From Dorea sp. (GTDB lineage: Bacteria > Bacillota > Clostridia > Lachnospirales > Lachnospiraceae), in contig JALEKG010000090.1 of NCBI GenBank assembly GCA_022769185.1, positions 62,001 through 126,000 of the forward strand: 64,000 nt of DNA. Direction: 5' to 3'. The notes under the pieces were generated by a model that saw only the letters and a program-made list of their open reading frames with translations, was not told the DNA's origin and did no database searches. The position numbers and the translations under genes were made by a program. Positions 59,608 to 64,000 of the stretch are shown piece after piece; position 1 is the stretch's first letter; each line of letters opens with the position of its first letter.

Positions 59608-59634
59608 CGTTTACCCGGACAGGAGGTGGCGGAT

Positions 59635-60948
59635 ATGAGAGAATTGATTGACCATACGGAAGGAATCAATCGCCTGCTGGCGAGATATGGTGTCAAGTTT
59701 GGATTATACAAGAATGGGAATTTCCATGAGCAGTTATTTCCGTTTGATGCAATTCCACGAGTAATCTCACATGAAGATTTTCTATATCTGGAAAAAGGTT
59801 TGATTCAGAGAGTTGATGCATTGAATCTGTTTTTGAATGACGTATATGGTGACAAGAAGATTATAAAGGATGGTGTCATTCCAGAAGAGTTTGTATTTTC
59901 CTCATCCGGATATCTTCCGGAGTGTGAGGGTATGGTTCCACCGAAAGGAATCCACAGTCATATTTCCGGGATTGATCTTGTACTTGGAAAGGATAAAGAA
60001 TGGTACATACTGGAAGATAACTTAAGAATTCCATCCGGGGCCTCTTATCCAATGATTGCAAGAGAAATCTGCAGGCAGGCATCTCCGAGAACCTTCCACA
60101 ATCATCTGATTGTAGACAACCGCAATTATGCAGAGATGCTCAGAGAGATGATGGATTATGTGAATGTTGGCGGTATTCCGGTCATTATGACGCCGGGACG
60201 TTATAATGCGGCATATTTTGAGCATTCTTTTCTGGCAGAGCGAACAGGTTGTGAACTTGCAATGTGTTCGGATCTGTTTGTAGAGAAGAATTTCTTATAT
60301 TATAAGGATTATCGTGGAGAGAAGAAGAAGGTCGGTGTGATCTACCGCAGAATTTCCGATGAGTATCTGGATCCAATGACATTTCTGCCGGAATCCCTGA
60401 TCGGTGTTCCCAATATTATGGATGTGTATAGGAGTGGCAATGTTTCTATCGTAAATGCACCGGGAAACGGGGTAGCGGATGATAAGGGCATCTATTACTT
60501 TGTACCAAGGATGATCCGGTATTATCTGGATCAGGAGCCGGTTCTTAAAAATGCTCCTACTTATCTTCCGTTTTATGAGGAAGATAAGAAATATGTTCTG
60601 GACCATCTGGATAAGCTGGTGGTCAAGGATGTGGCGGAAGCCGGCGGTTATGGAGTCATCTTTGGAAATGAACTGAGCAAAGAAAAGCTTTCGGATCTGA
60701 AGGAACTCATTGAGAGAGAATCCCGAAGATTCATTGCGCAGGAAGTGATTGATTTCCAGGATCTGAATATCATGGAAGGTGAGGAGATGGTTCCAAGAAA
60801 AGCGGATCTTCGTGCATTCGTGCTTTCTGGAAAAGAGACGAAGGTGTGGGCAAGTGGCCTGACGCGTTTCTCAAGAAAGGCAGATTCTTTTGTAGTAAAT
60901 TCATCTCAGGGAGGAGGATTTAAAGACACATGGGTATTATCTCGGTAG
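59635..60948 (+). CDS. Circularly permuted type 2 ATP-grasp protein (COG2308-like)
   Basis: A 437-residue member of the circularly permuted ATP-grasp family (DUF404/DUF407). Recognisable blocks: FPFDAIPRVISHEDFLYLEKGLIQRVDALNLFLNDVYGDKKIIKDG, YLPECEGMVPPKGIHSHISGIDLVLGKDKEWYILEDNLRIPSGASY, YRRISDEYLDPMTF and LVVKDVAEAGGYGVIFG with FIAQEVIDFQ. Such enzymes are predicted peptide or amide ligases; no substrate is known. The track begins upstream of the leader terminator; ATG 59635 has AGGAGGTGG six bases before it. It overlaps the alpha-E gene by 19 bases. Confidence 0.9.
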   Translation: MRELIDHTEGINRLLARYGVKFGLYKNGNFHEQLFPFDAIPRVISHEDFLYLEKGLIQRVDALNLFLNDVYGDKKIIKDGVIPEEFVFSSSGYLPECEGMVPPKGIHSHISGIDLVLGKDKEWYILEDNLRIPSGASYPMIAREICRQASPRTFHNHLIVDNRNYAEMLREMMDYVNVGGIPVIMTPGRYNAAYFEHSFLAERTGCELAMCSDLFVEKNFLYYKDYRGEKKKVGVIYRRISDEYLDPMTFLPESLIGVPNIMDVYRSGNVSIVNAPGNGVADDKGIYYFVPRMIRYYLDQEPVLKNAPTYLPFYEEDKKYVLDHLDKLVVKDVAEAGGYGVIFGNELSKEKLSDLKELIERESRRFIAQEVIDFQDLNIMEGEEMVPRKADLRAFVLSGKETKVWASGLTRFSRKADSFVVNSSQGGGFKDTWVLSR

Positions 60949-61601
60949 AAAAATTAGACCATTTATACTGGCTTGGAAGATATACAGAACGGGTATATAC
61001 GACTCTTCGTAAATTCTATGATATTTATGATCAGATGATTGAAAGTCCGGAAGGTGCATACAGAAAGTATTGCGAAAGACTGAATATCCCGGATATTTAT
61101 GAATCCAATAAAGACTTTACATATTCATATTTATTTGATATTAAGAATCCGGATTCCATCTTTGCCAACATGGGACGGGCATTTGACAATGCAATCGTGT
61201 TGAGAGATGAGCTCAGCAGCAATGTGTTGTCCTATGTACAGCTTGCATTAGATACGCTGGGCGCAAGTGCCCAGACTACTGCGCCCCTTCTGGAATTACA
61301 ACAGGTGATTGACTATCTTCTGGCTTTCTGGGGATGTGTTGATGATTATGTGGAAGAAGAGGAATGCAGAAACATCTTGAAATGCGGAAAGTATATAGAA
61401 CGTCTGGATCTTTATATCCGCCTGGATTATAACAGAAAAGATATAGAAAAAGAATATAGCAAGCTACAAAACCGTATACAAAAAACACATATGTGCTATA
61501 ATGAAAAAAATCTGGAATGTCTTGGAAGAATGATTGAAGAAAAGGCAGACTGGAAAACTGGATATCAGGAGGCACTTGGCTATCTGGGAGGAATTATCTA
61601 G
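60930..61601 (+). CDS. Alpha-E domain protein (DUF403/COG2307-like)
   Basis: A 223-residue all-helical protein of the alpha-E family, whose members are nearly always encoded beside the permuted ATP-grasp gene. Start GIISVEKLDHLYWLGRYTERVYTTLRKFYDIYDQM contains the conserved RYTER stretch; DNAIVLRDELSSNVLSYVQLALDTL and CGKYIERLDLYIRLDYNRKDIEKEY follow. It is shorter than standalone family members (about 310 residues). Its role is unknown; a partner or scaffold for the ATP-grasp enzyme has been proposed from gene context. GGAGG lies within the end of the upstream gene. Confidence 0.87.
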   Translation: MGIISVEKLDHLYWLGRYTERVYTTLRKFYDIYDQMIESPEGAYRKYCERLNIPDIYESNKDFTYSYLFDIKNPDSIFANMGRAFDNAIVLRDELSSNVLSYVQLALDTLGASAQTTAPLLELQQVIDYLLAFWGCVDDYVEEEECRNILKCGKYIERLDLYIRLDYNRKDIEKEYSKLQNRIQKTHMCYNEKNLECLGRMIEEKADWKTGYQEALGYLGGII

Positions 61602-61662
61602 AAAGCAGAGAACAGAAAGCATCTGAATCTGTGATCCTCAGAGATGCAGCCGAATAAAAAAG

Positions 61663-62439
61663 ATGAAAACATTAAAATTTGTATACAGAATGTCACTGCG
61701 TTTTACGGAACCGGTATGGGATCATTACTTTGCACTTCGGTGTATACCGGGAAATGATGAAAATCAGAAAATTACGATTACCAGCCGTTATGTACAGCCG
61801 ACAGACAGTATGGATGAAGTGACAGATGGTTTTGGAAATCATAAATATGTGGGCCATTACGCAGATCTTCATAGAAAATTTGAGTATGAAGTGGAAGGAA
61901 TCGCGCAGGTTGAGGGGATGAGGATCCGGAAAGAGGAGCTTCATCCGATGTATCGATATCCTTCGGAGTTTACGCAGTGTGGTCCGCAGATTCAGGCATA
62001 TGCAGACCGGATGAGCAATCTTGAAGGAACGAATCTGGAAAGAGCGATTCAGGTGATGCATCAGTTGTATGAACATTTTCAATATAAAAGTGGTGTGACG
62101 GATATTCACACGACTGCGGAAGAGGCAATGAGACTGGGACAGGGTGTGTGTCAGGATTATGCGCATATTATGATTGCGGTCCTAAGACGGATGGGAATTC
62201 CGGCCCGTTACGTCAATGGGCTTATGATTGGAGAGGGCTATACACATGCCTGGGTTGAGATTTATACCGGCGAAGGCTGGTATGGTCTTGATCCTACCAA
62301 TAATCTTCATGTGGATGATTATTACATTAAGATTGCACATGGAAGGGATTATAAAGACTGTGTTCTGGATAAAGGAAGGTTCCTAGGCATGACGGAACAG
62401 ACACAGGAAATCTATGTGAATGTGGAGGAAATGAAATGA
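61663..62439 (+). CDS. Transglutaminase-like cysteine protease family protein
   Basis: A 258-residue protein with the N-terminal beta domain that accompanies this group (FVYRMSLRFTEPVWDHYFALRCIPGNDENQKI) and a transglutaminase-fold core. The catalytic triad is complete: Cys in LGQGVCQDYAHIMIAVLRRMGIPARYVNG, His in YTHAWVEIYT and Asp in GLDPTNN. No signal peptide, so it acts in the cytoplasm. Members next to ATP-grasp/alpha-E genes are predicted peptidases or amide-forming enzymes. It overlaps the next gene by four bases (ATGA). Confidence 0.92.
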   Translation: MKTLKFVYRMSLRFTEPVWDHYFALRCIPGNDENQKITITSRYVQPTDSMDEVTDGFGNHKYVGHYADLHRKFEYEVEGIAQVEGMRIRKEELHPMYRYPSEFTQCGPQIQAYADRMSNLEGTNLERAIQVMHQLYEHFQYKSGVTDIHTTAEEAMRLGQGVCQDYAHIMIAVLRRMGIPARYVNGLMIGEGYTHAWVEIYTGEGWYGLDPTNNLHVDDYYIKIAHGRDYKDCVLDKGRFLGMTEQTQEIYVNVEEMK

Positions 62440-63374
62440 TAGAGACAGTGGTATCGATGGAGCTTCCCGTAGATGAACATCTGCGGATCCAGAAGAACCG
62501 GATTATGCCGGTCCATCCTACCGGGAAAGAAAAAAGATTTGCCGTGGTGACTGGAACGCACGGAGATGAACTGGAAGGACAGTTCGTATGCTATGAATTG
62601 CAGAGAAGGCTGAAATCAATGCCGGAACAGTTAAAAGGAATCGTAGATATTTACCCGGCTCTGAACCCGTTGGGAATTGATTCCATCACCAGAGGAATTC
62701 CCATGTTTGATCTGGATATGAACCGGATCTTTCCGGGAACAGAAGAAGGGCCAATGATGGAGACACTGGTCAAGCGTCTGATGGATGATTTTGAAGATGC
62801 GGATATGTGTGTGGATATCCATGCCAGTAATATCTTCCTGATGGAGCTTCCGCAGGTGAGGGTCAATGAAGAAACGGAGAATTTGCTGGTTCCGTATGCA
62901 AAGAAATTAAATGTAGATTTTGTATGGGTCCACAGTGCTGCTACGGTACTGGAGTCTACACTTGCTTATAGCCTGAACAAGATCGGAGTACCGACACTGG
63001 TCGTTGAGATGGGGGTTGGAATGAGAATCACCAAAACATATGGATATCAGCTGGTAGAAGGAATTCTAAATGTGATGAAAGAAATGGGAATCTGGGAAGG
63101 TCCGGTGGGAGAAGTCAGAGAACCGATCGTATCTTCCGACCGCGCGGTTGGTTATCTGAATGCGGATATGGCAGGGATTTTTGTGCCGAAGATTGAGATT
63201 GGCGATCAGGTGAAAAAAGGAGATATCCTTGGAGAAATTTTAAATCCATTGAGCGGAAATGTGGAGCAGGTGGTGGAAGCACCGATTGACGGAATGGTAT
63301 TTACCAGACGGGAGTATCCTGTCGTATATAGTGGTTCCCTTCTGGGACGGATACTGGGAGGCAGAGAAGAATGA
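62436..63374 (+). CDS. AstE/aspartoacylase (M14) family zinc deacylase
   Basis: A 312-residue zinc carboxypeptidase-fold enzyme of the succinylglutamate desuccinylase/aspartoacylase group. Zinc ligands: His and Glu in VVTGTHGDELEG (about 38-49) and His in MCVDIHASN (about 127-135); the catalytic Glu is likely in TLVVEMGVGM. A C-terminal beta domain of about 80 residues (AGIFVPKIEIGDQVKKGDILGEIL...VVEAPIDGMVFTRREYPVV) resembles a biotinyl-lipoyl-like hammerhead. It would hydrolyse an N-acyl or gamma-linked amide. ATGA overlaps join it to both neighbours. Confidence 0.9.
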   Translation: MIETVVSMELPVDEHLRIQKNRIMPVHPTGKEKRFAVVTGTHGDELEGQFVCYELQRRLKSMPEQLKGIVDIYPALNPLGIDSITRGIPMFDLDMNRIFPGTEEGPMMETLVKRLMDDFEDADMCVDIHASNIFLMELPQVRVNEETENLLVPYAKKLNVDFVWVHSAATVLESTLAYSLNKIGVPTLVVEMGVGMRITKTYGYQLVEGILNVMKEMGIWEGPVGEVREPIVSSDRAVGYLNADMAGIFVPKIEIGDQVKKGDILGEILNPLSGNVEQVVEAPIDGMVFTRREYPVVYSGSLLGRILGGREE

Positions 63375-64000
63375 GAAAAGAAGTATTATATTCTCTTGCA
63401 TCACCTTATCGTGAGGAGATGCAGATTACAGGATATCGGTTCGGACACGGAAGAAAAACAGCCTGCATCGTAGGGAGTATCCGGGGAAATGAAGTACAGC
63501 AGCTCTATACTTGTTCACAGCTGATCAAGAAGCTGTCGGAACTGGAAGCGGCAGGAAATATTGTATCCGGCAATGAGATTATGGTCGTGCCAAGTGTGAA
63601 CCATCACTCCATGAATATCGGCAAACGGTTCTGGGCGGTGGACAATACCGATATTAACCGGATGTTTCCTGGATATCATTTGGGTGAGACAACGCAGAGA
63701 ATTGCTGCAGGTGTATTCAATCAGGTAAAAGATTATGAATATGGAATTCAGTTTGCAAGTTTCTATATGCCGGGAGATTTTGTGCCACATGTGCGTATGA
63801 TGGATACCGGAAATCAGAGTCCAAGTCTTGCCAGTCTGTTTGGTCTTCCTTATGTTGTCATCAGAAAACCAAAGCCGATCGACACGACAACTCTCAATTA
63901 TAACTGGCAGGTGTGGGAGACCAATGCATTTTCCGTTTATACCAATGAAACGGATTGTATTGATGAAAAATCAGCCAGACAGGCAGTATCAGCCGTACTG
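63371..64000 (+). CDS. Second AstE/M14-like protein, probably inactive (runs off the right edge)
   Basis: An open frame of 210 codons from ATG 63371 to the window end, absent from the ORF track because it is unfinished. It is homologous to the preceding gene (KTACIVGSIRGNEVQQLYTCSQLIKKL, VVPSVNHHSMNIGKRFWAVDNTDINRMFPGYHLGET), but the zinc ligands are altered: HGDE has become RGNE and the DIHAS position reads QFASFYM. Only the Glu remains, so zinc catalysis is unlikely. It may be a regulatory or substrate-binding partner of the active copy. Start overlaps the upstream stop by four bases. Confidence 0.82.
   Translation, partial: MRKEVLYSLASPYREEMQITGYRFGHGRKTACIVGSIRGNEVQQLYTCSQLIKKLSELEAAGNIVSGNEIMVVPSVNHHSMNIGKRFWAVDNTDINRMFPGYHLGETTQRIAAGVFNQVKDYEYGIQFASFYMPGDFVPHVRMMDTGNQSPSLASLFGLPYVVIRKPKPIDTTTLNYNWQVWETNAFSVYTNETDCIDEKSARQAVSAVL

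Noticed and set aside
59557-59634. 26-codon N-terminal extension of the ATP-grasp protein
   Set aside because: It would be translated through the leader terminator; AGGAGGTGG and family length support the ATG at 59635.
1-64000. tRNA, rRNA or CRISPR array
   Set aside because: No T-loop-like GGTTCGAATCC context with a cloverleaf, no rRNA segments and no regularly spaced repeats were seen; the tandem repeats at 3949-4007 are too few and too close for CRISPR.

Overview
The window looks like chromosomal DNA of a gut-type clostridium, most likely a Lachnospiraceae (Blautia/Dorea/Mediterraneibacter-like). The evidence is moderate-to-low GC with AGGAGG ribosome sites, Firmicutes housekeeping families (PcrA, YerC/TrpR-like, DUF1836, DUF3783, a TRAM-type RlmD, type I asparaginase), a DNA-side BlaI/BlaR1 pair, and a large stock of sugar and uronic-acid catabolism genes. 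This assignment rests on family content only; no 16S or tRNA gene was seen.

1-13.9 kb is core-like: the end of a MATE exporter, L-asparaginase, a PHP phosphatase, a YerC-type regulator, DUF1836, a MarR-controlled heterodimeric ABC exporter with one degenerate and one canonical ATPase, DUF3783-pcrA, a small acidic membrane protein, and a NYN/LOTUS protein followed by RlmD. 13.9-22.5 kb is an accessory patch, more AT-rich and decayed. It holds a BlaR1/BlaI sensor-repressor pair with four matching operators (three upstream of small membrane-protein genes, none at a beta-lactamase), an ANT(6)-like nucleotidyltransferase, an orphan MNT gene with a HEPN stub, a small pyrophosphatase, a broken GNAT gene, an intact Phd/ParE toxin-antitoxin pair, and a TetR gene coupled to a frameshifted CPBP protease.

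22.5-37.2 kb is a sugar/polyol catabolic block: a ROK regulator, an RpiR regulator, an Rpe-like epimerase, three FGGY kinases, a ribose-type ABC importer, a zinc polyol dehydrogenase, an RpiB/LacAB isomerase, and the two ribulose-monophosphate enzymes HxlA and HxlB. A rearrangement scar (histidine kinase tail fused to a DUF4340 tail) separates it from the next block. 37.6-46.7 kb encodes a complete hexuronate route: UxaC (glucuronate to fructuronate), UxuB (to mannonate), UxuA (to KDG), KdgK (to KDPG) and Eda (to pyruvate plus glyceraldehyde-3-phosphate), with AraC and IclR (KdgR-like) regulators and a second KdgK-like kinase.

46.8-54.5 kb is mixed: signal peptidase I, a coiled-coil protein and a sortase in one operon, PepD dipeptidase, a second-type RsmH, a TRAM-less RlmD paralogue, a MATE gene with an internal deletion, and glyA. 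54.6-58.1 kb is a GH2 beta-galactosidase/glucuronidase gene with its GPH sugar symporter, the latter broken by a frameshift and a stop codon. 58.3-59.5 kb is an iron-dependent alcohol dehydrogenase.

59.5-64 kb is the most intriguing part: a tightly overlapping operon of a circularly permuted ATP-grasp protein, an alpha-E protein, a transglutaminase-like protease and two AstE/M14-type deacylases, the second lacking its zinc histidines. A promoter followed at once by an intrinsic terminator sits in front of it. Related ATP-grasp/alpha-E/transglutaminase sets have been proposed to make or tag peptides, but the pairing with AstE-type hydrolases is not one I can match to a characterised system.
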